Shown one piece after another: positions 12,239 through 24,000 of a DNA stretch of 64,000 nucleotides. Under the pieces are notes generated by a model. It saw only the letters and a program-made list of their open reading frames with translations, did not search any database and was not told the DNA's origin. This stretch comes from Lingula anatina (lineage: Eukaryota > Brachiopoda > Lingulata > Lingulida > Lingulidae). The stretch covers positions 64,001 through 128,000 of the forward strand of contig NW_019775901.1 in NCBI RefSeq assembly GCF_001039355.2. Reading direction: 5' to 3'. The number at the start of each line of letters is the position of its first letter. Within the stretch, counting starts at the first letter, position 1. The translations under genes were made by a program, and so were the position numbers.

Positions 12239-12290
12239 TGCGGCATGGCCGAGTCTTGTTCTACGCGCTAGTCGTGGTTTAAATCAAGGT
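12239..12290 (+). repeat. tRNA-like Pol III box A/box B remnant (possible SINE head)
   Basis: TGGCCGAGT resembles a tRNA box A. About 30 nt later GGTTTAAATC resembles a degraded box B (GGTTCRANTC). No acceptor-stem pairing or anticodon arm is convincing, so this is not called a tRNA gene. A tRNA-derived SINE fragment is possible. A short inverted repeat (CTTAAACCAC near 12140 and GTGGTTTAAAT near 12275) brackets the area. Confidence 0.25.
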
Positions 12291-12300
12291 ACCCTGGTTG

Positions 12301-13529
12301 GTGGTGCGCTGTCCACAGTGAGACAATATCCACAGGTTTACTGATCACATACCGCAATGTGTATGGTACAGGAGGTGGTATGTAAAGGCAAGGGCGTGTG
12401 TACATTTTGTACTAAAAAACTCATGTTTCATAAATTTCCCCACCCTCACCAATGATAATGAAAAAAAAAATTATTTGTTTAAAGAGAGTGAAACATGTTC
12501 ACTATTAAATATGTTCTTCCACGTGGGCAGTATTTTTTTGTAGTCTCTATAATGTCCGTGATCCTAGTCCCAGACAAGAGTCCCCGGTGTTATATTTAAG
12601 GAAACTTGTCAGTGGCCACAAATATTACGCAGCACTTGGTGGGAAGATGCATTGTGGTTTGAGTAGTCCTTTGAGAAAAATCCCTGAACTCGATGCTTGT
12701 GGTCAGCATGGCTAATGTTACGTCAAAAGGAAGTCATTCATATTTTTAGCTATCCATTTCTATAGGGGTTGTGGAAGAGTGAAGAATAGGGTTCCCGCTG
12801 ATTATTCACTGGACAGTGGTGTGTCAACAGTAGTGATAAAATTTGTTCAAACACTGTTTTAAAAAACAGATTGAATAGAAAAGGTGAGTCGATTACAAAT
12901 TGAAAATAGTTTTATCTGCATGTATTTTATAAACTTTTGAAGAAAACGAGGCTCATTATTGGCTATAAAGAAAAAAGAGTCTTGTGTTCATGAAAGCCAT
13001 GGTGAATGTCTGAGTTTTATATAGAAATATTTAGTCGGATATTATACTAACTAGGCAGTTATCTTTTGCTAGTTTAGCAAATGCTTTTATAGATAAAAGA
13101 CATACAACTTAGTCCATTACAGGTAAAACACGAGCATGAACCAAATTGTCAGTTTACAAATGAAGATAGAAAGCCTTTACAGTTCTTGATCAAAGGGGAA
13201 AAATGCAGCAGAGATAAATTGCCAAGAACAAAATGGACATGTGTTTGAAGACGTTTGAAATATTTCTCATGTGCTTTGGGCTGTTAACTGTATAGGAACC
13301 ATGCACCTGCCAAAGCCAGGAATTCCTCCCTGGAGGAAAGAAGGACCATTTTAGTAACTCGTCTCACCTGAACTGGAACCTTTACTCTCACCTGTTTATA
13401 CATTGTTAGGGCCCTGTGGGGGTACTTTAGGAGCCCATGGTGTGGATATCATATATTACATTTTAAAATAATTTTTAAAAAATTGACACGAGGTTGGTTT
13501 GAGAGTGAAGCAAATTGTATGCATCATAG
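12301..13529. other. Noncoding stretch
   Basis: No gene, RNA or clear repeat recognised. Confidence 0.45.
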
Positions 13530-13760
13530 TATAAGGGTGCTTTCCCAGAGATTTAGATCGATCTAAAGATTAAGATTTAGATTGACCTAACTCCCTGGGG
13601 GTTCACGCTAAATTGCAGTCAGCTGAGCGGGCACCATAGTTAATTACCCTCTTACAGCTTTTAGTAGGCGGGACAGACGCTTAAGCCGGCCAATCTGACA
13701 GTAATCTAGTGAGACTCCCCACAGGGATAGATCGATCTAAAAATCTATCATAGAGGTGAT
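13530..13760. repeat. Possible MITE with TTAGATCGATCTAA-type ends
   Basis: The left part carries GATTTAGATCGATCTAA near 13550-13566. The right part carries its near reverse complement, ATAGATCGATCTAAAAATC, near 13727-13745. The interior is GC-richer than the flanks. The palindromic core AGATCGATCT in each end makes arm assignment ambiguous and no target duplication is visible. Confidence 0.35.
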
Positions 13761-14054
13761 TTCATGGCCAAATTTAATTTCAGAAAATCCCTATTTTAGT
13801 TCAAGTTATATGTAATTAAATTATATTTAGATGTCTTAAAATTATATTAAGTGAATATTTAAGTAAATTACATTAAACTTCTACATAAATCAAGTCAGAT
13901 GCCAGTGTATAGTAAATGTATTTAGATGTCCAAGTTAAAATTACATTAAGCTCTGCGGGATGTTTTTAGGACTGAATAACTTCATCTATGGCTTCATCTT
14001 CCAGTTAAAGTTTAAATCAGCCTTGGTCTAATTGTGTTAAAGGTCTCCTGCAAT

Positions 14055-14325
14055 GTGTCTTAATTCTGTTAATTGGCTTCAATATCTCTGACTTGCTTAA
14101 GGAATCACTGTAATGTAATTGTCCTTGTGTATTAGTATATAAGGAGAAGAGTTTGCAATATACTGTCATTATTAGAGTCTTGTGTCTTCACATGAAGTAG
14201 TCAGAAGTAGTGTAGAGTAGAACCTATAGTCAGCAGAGAGAAGTGGGCCAGTGACACCAATACCTGGATTGTACAGAATAAAGGTGGAGATCACACAGAT
14301 TATAGTGAGTCTCTAGAAACGTAAC
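14055..14325 (+). mobile_element. Possible solo LTR
   Basis: The segment has an LTR-like order of signals: a TATATAAGG box at 14139, an AATAAA signal about 140 nt later at 14278, and a CA-ending terminus (CGTAACA). Candidate TG starts include TGTGTC near 14055 and TGTAATG near 14111. No matching second LTR, primer-binding site or gag-pol sequence is adjacent, and I could not find a target-site duplication. If real it would be a solo LTR of a retrotransposon. Confidence 0.25.
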
Positions 14326-14780
14326 AACGGCTTGGTGTTAAATCTATGGAAATGGGGTGTAATGTAATGGTGTTATTTTCTTTTATGCTGCATGCAGATA
14401 TACAGGGAACTCTGCACAACACTTTGGAACCATAAATTTGTTTCCGCTGCATGATAATGGTAAAAAAGTTCCAGCTAATACCAAAGAAAATTATTACGAA
14501 GTTGATTACACCAGCTGAGTAATCGACCCCCCCATATTCTTCATTATTATTTGCTGAATATGGAACTGGACTATGGGACTTAAAAATGTCCTAATAGCTA
14601 TACTGACCCTTGACCAGTGTGTTAATGCGCTAAAATGTGGCACATAGTGGGCATTAAAAAACCTTAGAATAGATTGGGCTAATTTCATTAGAGAGTGAGG
14701 AGACATGTACCATGCTCTAAAGAACTGTGCTGTCAGTCCCATAGGAAGATGGAGTAGGCAACTGTAAAAAGTGGATATAG

Positions 14781-14823
14781 TGTGTGTGTGTGTNNNNNNN
14801 NNNNNNNNNNNNNNNNNNNNNNN
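14781..14823. repeat. (TG)n tract running into a 30-N gap
   Basis: TGTGTG repeats reach the gap at 14794-14823, so the array is probably unresolved and longer than shown. Sequence resumes with a G run. Confidence 0.85.
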
Positions 14824-14954
14824 GGGGGGAGGATAGCATGTTTCTGTGTGCAGTTTTTTATGCATTTATGTACAGTATGCATGGAGATGTACATTTAAAT
14901 ACATCTAGGTGCCGCATATATTCACACAGGCATATATTCAGACATACACATGTG

Positions 14955-15011
14955 CCCCCCCCCCCACACACACACACACACGTACACACACACACACACA
15001 CACACACGTAC
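14955..15011. repeat. Poly(C) plus (CA)n microsatellite
   Basis: A C11 run is followed by CA repeats interrupted by two CGTA units. Confidence 0.9.
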
Positions 15012-16084
15012 ACAGAGAATGAACTAGATAAATCAATAAAGCACTTAGCAGTGCTCAAGCTCTGTGGATAGGGGCTCAGAAACCAGGGACCTGTTCACCC
15101 CAACTAAATATTCCCAACACCTGTGGAGCACTGAAGAGACCCAGAGAATGCACTGCCCCACTACCTGGAGAGATCAAAGTAAAGAAAAACATTGAATCTC
15201 TCATCATCTCAAACTCCATATTTATATACACCCCAAGTAGGCCCTGTTGATTTGCAAGGGGATCTTGGACCTGTTGTTGTATGTAATGGGTCCAAGGTGG
15301 GATCCAGGGGCTGTAATTGACTCTTTCTCTCATAATATTAGAACCTCAAGTTAATTAACTCCTAGACTTTTCCAATACAGCCTGAGCCTCCCCCCCCCCC
15401 CCCATCCAACCACCACCACCACCTACCAATAGATAAAAAAATTCACAGACCTTACTCTTGATTTTTGCGCTATCCTCATCTTTTATAATATGTCCAAGAG
15501 CTGTTTTCATACATCAATATCATAAAATGAGGTGCTCTTCTATGGATAAATTAAACCTTCAAGAGTGCAGACTCAGAGGTACCAAAAATGGATCAGTAGT
15601 AATCGGCTGAAAAGAACATTTTTTCTAGGCTAATTGAAGTTGATCATTCTTGGGAATATATTTTTGCTTTAATAAATACATAAAGATCCCCTTCTTTGAG
15701 TCAATGGACAGGCATTTTATGTATAGATTTATGGCAATATGTTGCAGAGCAGGGAGGGAACAGAAGAGATCAACAGTATTCCGTCTCTCTCCTGGTCTCG
15801 GCTCAGCAGAGCAGACAGAAAGTTGAAGTAGATTTGTAGTGGGAATGGTGAGAAATGAGTCCACCTGTGGGACGTGTTATTGAACATCGTGAACTTGTAG
15901 TAGTTCTCAGCTGTGCTGTAATGACTTGGACTGGGCAAAAGAAGATGGTATGTTTTTTATTTAAAAAAAAATGTATCATTTTTATGAGTCGCTAAGATTA
16001 TATATTCTTCTAACAATTTTTGGTTCATTGTATGATCTATGAGTTAATAATGATTAAAGGAATGGGACAAAAGAGTCAGTAATA

Positions 16085-16292
16085 CCCCCTTTACACTGGA
16101 CGTCGTCCTTTCTGCGACCATGAAATTTGGCATCGCTGTGGTCTTAATAAGGAGGCACGAGCATTAATTTTGTATCAGAATGAATGCTCAATGATCGACC
16201 AGTTGTCGGGACGTAAAGCATTATAATTTTTTAACTCTCTAATGGGGCCGTACTGCTGGACGCAGAAAGGACGCCGTCCAGTGTAAAGGGGG
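16085..16292. mobile_element. Small nonautonomous DNA transposon (MITE), 208 bp
   Basis: Terminal inverted repeats of about 34 bp start CCCCCTTTACACTGGACG on the left and are mirrored on the right as CGTCCAGTGTAAAGGGGG, with one or two mismatches further in (CGTCGTCC versus CGGCGTCC, then TTTCTGCG in both). The interior is noncoding and a transposase would have to be supplied in trans. Flanks show no convincing target duplication, so the superfamily is left open. Confidence 0.7.
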
Positions 16293-17724
16293 CTTTACTA
16301 TATAATGGATCGTAGTTTGCAAGCTGCTGAATGCCTAATATTATTTTGGGTGAAACAAAGTTTATAGTGCAGATGTTATAATGGTTTAATACTGTTGATA
16401 ACTTAATGAATTTAGCAGTAAAACATGAAGGGGGTTGACTTGTGATTTTATGTTGAATGGATAAATTGAGAAAAGATTGAAGATATGATGATTAACTTTA
16501 CTAACCCTTTTGAGGAGTAAATTGATATATTGGCATAATGTGCTGAATAATTTTAGAAACAATATTTGACTCTTTTACTTCATGCCTTTTATGCCAGTTT
16601 AGTGTAAAGGATTACTGGGCTCTTATTATGATCAATATTGAATATAATGTATAAGTGTGGAGCCACATTTGCTCTATTATTCTCACTTAAAGTGTATCCG
16701 TTTTCCTGGATAAGTATACCCACTGCTTTTAGCAACAAGATCAAGTGTATCATTGTGGTTAGGGTTGAGTAATGACATATATCACGTAATAATTACACAC
16801 TGAATCAGTACGATAATCGCCTCATAGACGCCTATATTGTTTGCCAATTTGCAAGCACGAGGAAAGTATATATAAATTTTAAAAAAACTCAGTACGCTTT
16901 GATATCATATACCTTATGAATCCATAAAGAAAAAAATGATATGGGCAAGAAATATTAGAACTTGTCTAGTGAAATTACCAAAATTTTATTAGTGAACCAG
17001 GAATAAGTTAGTGTTTAATTATTAAATGTAAAATTGTCTTTATTTGACAGTACCATGGCATATATTGATTTAGTTACTGTGTTGATTCTCTCTCCTGTTC
17101 TAAAATTACAGGATCACTTCATAGTGTTCAGTGAGTCACAATTCCTTCTACCCCACCCAAACTACTGTCCAGATAGAGCTATACATACAAGCACACACAC
17201 ATACACACACACACACACACATACACACACACACACACACACACTCAGAGAGAGATAATTTTTGTTTATACATGGTCAAGGTCCATTAAATGATTCCTGA
17301 CAAGTTCTCAACATAATCAGTTGATTTCCAGAGTTAACTTTCTGTTGGCTAAATAATAATTAATTTGTGGTCATCCTCTCCACTGACCAGTCTTTAAAAG
17401 GAGCCGAAATTGAACTTGACCAGTCAATCCCGCCTTACCTGTCAGGTGTTAAGTGACCATTAAGGTGTGACCTTTCCCCCCAGGCTTTGGTATCAATGGA
17501 GATAATGGAAAAGATGATCTGAGTTTAGAAGGTATCTTGTTTGTACTATCAGTGATAGAGTGGTATTGCTCGTCTTTCATGTTTACCGACACCTCCATGA
17601 GGAATTTGGGCCACAGGAAATACCACCACTGTTTAATGGCAGGTGTGTTGTATACCTGATTAGAAAAACTGGAAGGTACCCTCCAGTACAGAGCTTTCAG
17701 GAAAAATTAATTGTTTTATCAACA
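16293..17724. other. Noncoding stretch
   Basis: No gene recognised. It contains the CA microsatellite at 17192-17244. Confidence 0.45.
17192..17244. repeat. (CA)n microsatellite
   Basis: CA repeats interrupted by two TA units. Confidence 0.9.
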
Positions 17725-17920
17725 AAGTCTTGTATTACCTCTGGTATAACAAGTTTTCATGTGAAAGATTGCTAGAAATAAAAGATTGAGCTGTAGTAAT
17801 GTGCTTGTATGTAGTCAGTAGTAATCACCTGGAACAGGTCTCTGCATGGAGTAATGCAACACCAGCAGGACAGAGCTATGGATTCTTTATCTTGCAGTGC
17901 TACTAATATGGCTTTTTCTC
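17725..17920 (+). repeat. Dispersed repeat, copy 1
   Basis: This segment is collinear with 32640-32831. Shared blocks are TTGTATTACCTCTGGTATAA, GATTGCT, AATAAAAGATTG, CAGTAGTAAT, TCTGCATGG.TAATGCAACA and CAGGACAGAGCT, with small indels between them. The similarity runs through about 190 nt, so the two are diverged copies of one interspersed element. No coding capacity, clear ends or target duplications are visible. Confidence 0.65.
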
Positions 17921-19404
17921 TAAAGAAGAAAAGAAAAGGTACACTCAGAAAGAAAAATACCAAGAATGTGGTAATTTAAAAATTGAGTAGCTTAATTTAG
18001 TGCAAATTTGTGCTATTGTCTGAAAAGAAGAGACTCTATGATGAAATCAGTGAGGCTCTAATTGTGCCTATGTATTGATAGATGACACCAATTTCCTTAA
18101 ACAGCTGTGACTCTCCTCTGCTTCCAAATCATGAACTTTAAGTGAACTACCTTCACATCAGATCTCAAATTTGAGTATTCCATGTTTCCACACAGTTTAA
18201 CCAGAAAAGATTGACAATTCCCCCAGATTACAGATTTGCATGCTTGGTGGATACAACTGAACATGTGGGAGGAACACACAGTTGTAATATCAGACCTTCT
18301 ACAATGAGTATAATTGAACCTGCATCGAGTGATCTCTGAGTGAATTGTCCTGGTAGACCAACATTTTGTTAAACTCATCTGAAGAGTTAACTTACCTAAG
18401 AATAATGGTGGTTCACCGTGAGTTTTAGAGGATGCTGGAAACTTGCTATTTGCTATTTTTTTTACTCAGATTGCTTCTGTGATAAAAAATTTGCAGTAAC
18501 GCCCTGAGTCACGGAGGACACTGGGTATTTGGGTATGGTCATTGATTTTTTTTATGGGGGGGTGTAGTTTCAAAATGCTATGACCCTGTTAGATCGAACT
18601 CACCTTGCAGTCTGAGTCTCTCAGAAAACAAAAATATTATTGGCCCATTCTCAACGATGCCCCACCACTGGGCCAAAGTTTTTTCTCTATTCCCACCAGT
18701 CAAAAGTTAGCCCAACGTGACAGGGGATTTAATGATTTAATTTATGTCAATTTACGTTGCATTCACGGCTGTGGCATGTTGTTATGTCAGGCTCAGGCTA
18801 GTGTAGGTAGTTCCCAGTTGGATTTCGGGTGACAAGAATAGCCAACTTGAGCTATGGTGGGAAGTAAGTACTTGTTGATAAGACAGGCATGCAGAAGGTG
18901 TATAGTAGTGGTGTTTGAACAGGGGTCGGGTGTGAGAAAGTCCGGAGAGTTACAGCATATAGTATTTGTCATCAGGGTGGGAAGTTCCTAGTATGACCTT
19001 ATAATCAATAAATATTGCATACTACTGTAGTGAATTGTCAAATCATGTCCTCATCATCAGAGGGAAACTTTTTGAGTCCAGAAATGAACCCGATAGTTGA
19101 TAACTAGTTGGCATCATGCTAAGTCAACAATTTGATGGCAGTCACTTTCGGTATCAAGCTGTCACCAAAGATGACTGAGCACCAGGACAGAGTACATAAC
19201 TGACCACACATTGATGTGGTGAGACCACAGATCTCTGTCATGCTTGTGACTAATGACTCTGCGGTGAGAGCATTTTTAAGCAGTGATTGCAAGAGAAAAT
19301 GCAAGAAAACCCAGACTTTGATATTGGATTATGAGTGTCTGTCTCAGATGTTTTGTAGATAGAAGATAGAAGTGGGGTATGTTGGTCACACCACTGTGGA
19401 CACC
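17921..19404. other. Noncoding stretch
   Basis: No supported gene, RNA or transposon. Confidence 0.45.
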
Positions 19405-19705
19405 AGTGACCTTGAAAGATCTATCTAGGTCATTGCACACACACAAGTGACTTTGATGTATTGAGGTCATTGTGCACACGAGTGACCTTGATATATATTT
19501 TAAGGTCATTGTGCACATCAGTGACCTTGATATATTGAGGCCATTGTGCACATTTGTGGCCTTCATGTATTGAGGTCATTGTGCACATAAGTGACCTTGA
19601 TGTATTTAAGTCATTGTGCACATTTGTGACCTTGAAGCATTGAGGTCATTGTGTACATCAGTGACATACATATATCTTTGAAGGTCATTGTGTATCAGTG
19701 ATCTT
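19405..19705. repeat. Minisatellite of about 35-bp units with AGGTCA half-sites
   Basis: About eight or nine units follow the pattern AGTGACCTTGATGTATTGAG then GTCATTGTGCACATC. TGACCTTGA is exact in five units and AGGTCA exact in six, with point variants in the others. TGACCTTGA is the reverse complement of TCAAGGTCA, the extended half-site recognised by monomeric nuclear receptors of the ERR and NR5A types. Within a unit the two half-sites form an everted pair with a spacer of about 10 nt. Open frames across the array are a by-product of the repeat. Confidence 0.85.
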
Positions 19706-20330
19706 AAAAGATCTTTTAATCTGTTTTATTCTTTTTTCGTACATCATCAATTCTTATCGCACAGGTACTAACACAACACTGAAAAATAAGTTATATTCCA
19801 GGTACTATGAACATTGAAGCTGTTCACTGAGACATGCTGTGCACACACTGGTTTGATTACACTTAACCATAATGCTTTTATTTAGATTGAACTTGGTGTT
19901 GTTTATCAGAGCCTTGTTTTATGACAGAGTCTTCAGTTTACTGAAATAGGCTAATTATACCCGAGTAAATTTGCTCGGGGAAACTGAAGATATTGATTTG
20001 TAATTTGGAAGATATCATTAACTTGATACTGGGTATGTTAGGGTGTGGAAAGGATATATTAGAAGATTATCCACCGAGGTTAAGAAAAGGTTAGGCAATA
20101 ATTGGTAATTTGTGCCTTTTGTAATGATAATAATGTATTGCTGATGCCTATATATAGCAATTACTGTGATATTTGATTAATTTTATTGACTGGCTCCAGT
20201 TATGAGATATGACGCAAATGTATGCATTTTATGAAGGCAATTTATCAGTTCCATTTACACAATAGCACCATTTATTTTATTAGTTATGGCATGCTGAATG
20301 TCATAAATAGCCTGTTTCAGACCAACGCCA
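19706..20330. other. Noncoding stretch
   Basis: Nothing supportable before the transposon at 20339. Confidence 0.45.
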
Positions 20331-21014
20331 CCTGTACCCACCCTGAGCTTCAGAGCTAACTTGACACTAACCTCTTCACTGTAGCCTATCTTCATCGTGT
20401 CAAGTAACCTCTGACCAGATTCGATTGCCTCCGCCGCCCGCCAATCAAATTTAAAAGCCCGCACTCAATGACTCATTAAACGATCTAGCCAATGAACGCG
20501 AACGAGTCAAAGCGCGCTTTGTTCAAATCCGGACCAATCAAAGATAAGGCTGAATATCAGGGACTTGCCGTAACCTGTGGGCAGCACGCAAATTACATCG
20601 TCTCTCAGTAGATAATGATGCAGGGCCTCAAACTGCTAGACCCTATGGTTTCAATTCCGATTTACTCATATTTTGCAAAGGATCAAGAGATAACTTAACA
20701 TATTCTTTTTCGTAGTCACTCGCCTTGCTTTCTTTGTATACGGTAATACACTCGGAACTACTCGGATGTCTCCGCACTCGACAATAACTATGTTGTTAGT
20801 ATGGAGCTTGCGGAATCAGCCGAGGATTGCCGATTGACGGTCAACCAATCAGCGTTTTCACCAAACTTTGGTGAAAAATTTTGAAACATGGATTTGATTG
20901 GCTTATATAAACTAGGTCAAACTATTTTCGTCAGAGGTTACTTGACACGATGAAGATAGGCTACAGTGAAGAGGTTAGTGTCAAGTTAGCTCTGAAGCTC
21001 AGGGTGCCTGTACC
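20331..21014. mobile_element. hAT-like nonautonomous DNA transposon with 8-bp TSD
   Basis: Terminal inverted repeats at 20339-20415 and 20930-21006 are perfect reverse complements over 77 bp. They begin CACCCTGAGCTTCAGAGC and end GCTCTGAAGCTCAGGGTG. The element is flanked on both sides by the direct repeat CCTGTACC (20331-20338 and 21007-21014). An 8-bp target duplication is typical of the hAT superfamily. The 668-bp element has no transposase frame, so it would depend on an enzyme made elsewhere. The interior is GC-richer than the flanks and carries CCAAT-type words. Perfect arms suggest recent insertion or recent homogenisation. Confidence 0.9.
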
Positions 21015-24000
21015 ACACTTTGAACTTTGGTTGTTTTCAGACGAATTATAGATATTTGATTTTAATGGCTTCTGAATTCGTTGAATACCGCCATGATTCC
21101 CCTGGCGCCTTCAATTTGTCATTTATCGTGATGTGACAAAAATGATACTTGTCACCTCAATGCCCCAATCTGTTCTCATCTATGTGACAGTATTCAGAGT
21201 TGACAGATTAAGTGGGGCTTTTAACAGTGCACAATGGAGGGGGCCTACATAGAATGGGGGGGGGGAGAGAAAGAAAAAAGTCATGTTTGACATGTGATGC
21301 TAGTGGTTTTGAGTCAAGGTGCTCTTTTAAGGTCAGTAAACATTAATGATAAAGCCTACCTCCCAGAAGAGCATACATTCTCGCTTACAGATCATTTGCT
21401 CAACGTTTACAGTGTGGTGCGGCTCATAGGAAAATTTAAGAAATAAATATTTTTCATCAACTCACAGTTGATAAGGTGAAACATTTGCACCATTGAAACC
21501 GGAGTGGTGTATTTGTGGAGAAAGTGCTGAAGAGTATATGTACACATATCAAAATTTTCAAGGTACTGTACAATTTTCTAATTCAAAGAGTTTTTCCCTT
21601 CACCCCCTGTCTTGTTTTCCTCATTAAGACAAATGTCTTTCTCATTTTATCACTGATGGCATGCCTCAATTTCTTCTCTTCTCTTTTTTCATCAAGCAAT
21701 ATCAATAGCTAAGGCATCATCCTTAAGAGAGGATTTCCATGCTTTAGGAAAGACAGTGATAAACAATTAATATCTTTTTCTTCTGCCTTTGTTAAACCAA
21801 CAGTTTATTTTGGTCAAATTATCCTTTACACAAATTATAATGATAAGGACTTTAATTATTTATGTCATCTGATAAAAATTTAGTACCAGGTGAGCATGCA
21901 ATTTGGTGTTAATCTTTCACGGTGGACTGATGTGGTAGTAGGGGGGATTGCATGGTGACAGAGGGTCTTTTGTCATCGTAATCTGATGATGTTGATGGTG
22001 GGAATGCATCTTGAGCCCCACGGAATGTGCTGAGTTCATAGGTTACCTGGGTATGGCACTGTGCTGGGTTGTGTTTAGCTAGCTATAGGGAAGACAACAG
22101 GTGAGCAGCTGAATGTCAGCAGATATGACTTCAAAAAATTATTCTTATTTTTATATTAATATGAAGCATTTTTGAGTATATTTGTTTGTCATAAGCAGGA
22201 AGCTGATGGATGTAAGACGGTGTGCTATGTTATCAGTCTGGTTAAACCATTTTAGAATTTTTGCCTGAAAGCCCTTGTTGTTATGATTGCCAATTCTAGA
22301 CAGATGGCCAGATTGGGATTATCCAAAAAAAAAAAAAAAAAAAAGTTCTAAGATACACAATGAGTATCAGTTTAACAGTGTAGTCAATACACTTTAATGT
22401 GAAGAATCAAGCTAACATTGGCTTATAATAGATCTGATATGCAGTCCCATTAAGTAGCATTATGATGACCATTTAGCAGCATTTGAACAGTGGGTTATTG
22501 ACTAGATAGTATTGAAGGTCTGTGAGGAGTTGGTATGCTGTGGCTTTTTCGAGGATGGAGATTTATATCGTAGATAATGACTGTATCAGTTCGCAGTTCT
22601 GATTTGGATACATAAATATTGCCCTTAATAGGTCTTAGGATTGTAGGTATCTTTATAGGTTGATATCTAGAAATGATGTTTAATCTTTTAGGCACAGTAT
22701 CGATGATTCTGTTGACAGATGTCTTGTTGGTTGAAAATGGGGATTTGTGAATGCTGTGTAGAATTTATAGGCAGTTGTGGTTGAGAATGGATTGGTTGAA
22801 ATGTGTCTCTCTCTCTCTCTCTCTCCTGCCTGTCCATATGTGTTTTTCAATGCCTGTTAAAAACGCCTTTGCATGTTATACACACTTTACCTGTCAATTG
22901 GACAATTTGAAACACCCATCCATATAACATTATCATACACCTTTGTGATTAAGTTGAAATTATCATTTAAGGAATATCTGTCCATGATTCAGGTTGTCTG
23001 TTGCATGATGGAGTCATTTATTATTACCTGTTTTATAAGACAGGATCAAATAGCTGTGCATATTGGGTTCTAGGTAAGAGGTGAGGGAGATTTGGAGCTT
23101 GCGTCCATGACACGAGTTAGGAGCATAGATCTGCAGTTTACTTGCAGTGCGTGATATGGTGTTAACTTAAGTCATGCTGGTCTTTTTTTCTTGATAAATT
23201 TGATGCCCTCTCTTAGTGATGAAAATGTCACTAGTAATAAAGTTTCCATTTTCTCAACCCTGCCATTTCTTGTCGCTAAAGTGCAACCATTTTGCATTTA
23301 TGCAACAAAATTTTACAAATATAGTTGAAAAAAGCTTATGAATATTTTCTGAGCTGAACAATATGTGGTTTAATGTGAAAGTTTCCCAATTATAGTTCTT
23401 CTAGCTGATAATTTACCGTTGTGTGATGTGCTAGTAAAGTTAGATGGTAGTTAACTGAATGTAGTGATCGCGTGGTCCTTTGAGAATGGCACTCGTAAGC
23501 CATTTGTATGTTGTTCTAAATGTCGACATCCCCAGCAGAACTAGCAACTTCCTGATCTAGATACGGCGAGGTAGGAAGGCTGATGGGTAAGCAAGCATAT
23601 AAGATTGATCACGGTGAAGGCTCAATGGCGTCAGGTGAGCATTACGTTGCAGATGTGACAAGTCATTTGGGGACATTCCGCGCCAACAGGGGACGTGTCA
23701 GTGTTTCATGGCTTGGTGAACGGAAGATTATGAAGTCCCCGTGGATTGGCTAAGCATATGTTATATGTATTTGTAACTATGATGTGGACAAATTCGGACT
23801 GTTTAATCGTATTTCCTTGTCCAGGGCTATTGGCCAAGTCTTTTTGAAAATGAGATACAAAAGGGGTAAGCCCCAGTTAATTTGTTGATTAATTTTTGAT
23901 ATTTTTTTAATGCATTTTTTCAATTAATGTTTTTAAAATATCTTGAAAGTGCTTATCTATTGGTGTCAGACCCTCTTTCTGCTTCCCCCCCCCTCTTTTA

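Larger units (their letters stand above)
14326..16084. other. Noncoding stretch with microsatellites and a gap
   Basis: Contains the TG tract and 30-N gap at 14781-14823, C and CA tracts at 14955-15011, and a poly(C) plus CCA-rich run at 15391-15425. No gene is recognised. Confidence 0.5.

Noticed and set aside
19276-19621. Repetitive minus-strand frames encoding HNDLNTSKSL-like repeats
   Set aside because: Translation of the 35-bp minisatellite; unit length is not held to a multiple of three and no protein family matches.
19405-19705. CRISPR-like array (repeated units)
   Set aside because: Units are contiguous and degenerate, without unique spacers between identical repeats, and the genome is animal.
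20255-20464. 69-codon minus-strand frame
   Set aside because: Lies across the left terminal repeat of the hAT-like element and its flank, so it is not a transposase.
23624-23640. ATGGCGTCAG followed by a GTGAGC donor, a possible alternative plexin start
   Set aside because: Splicing to 27743 would put the frame into an early stop (the uORF frame), so it cannot feed the plexin frame.
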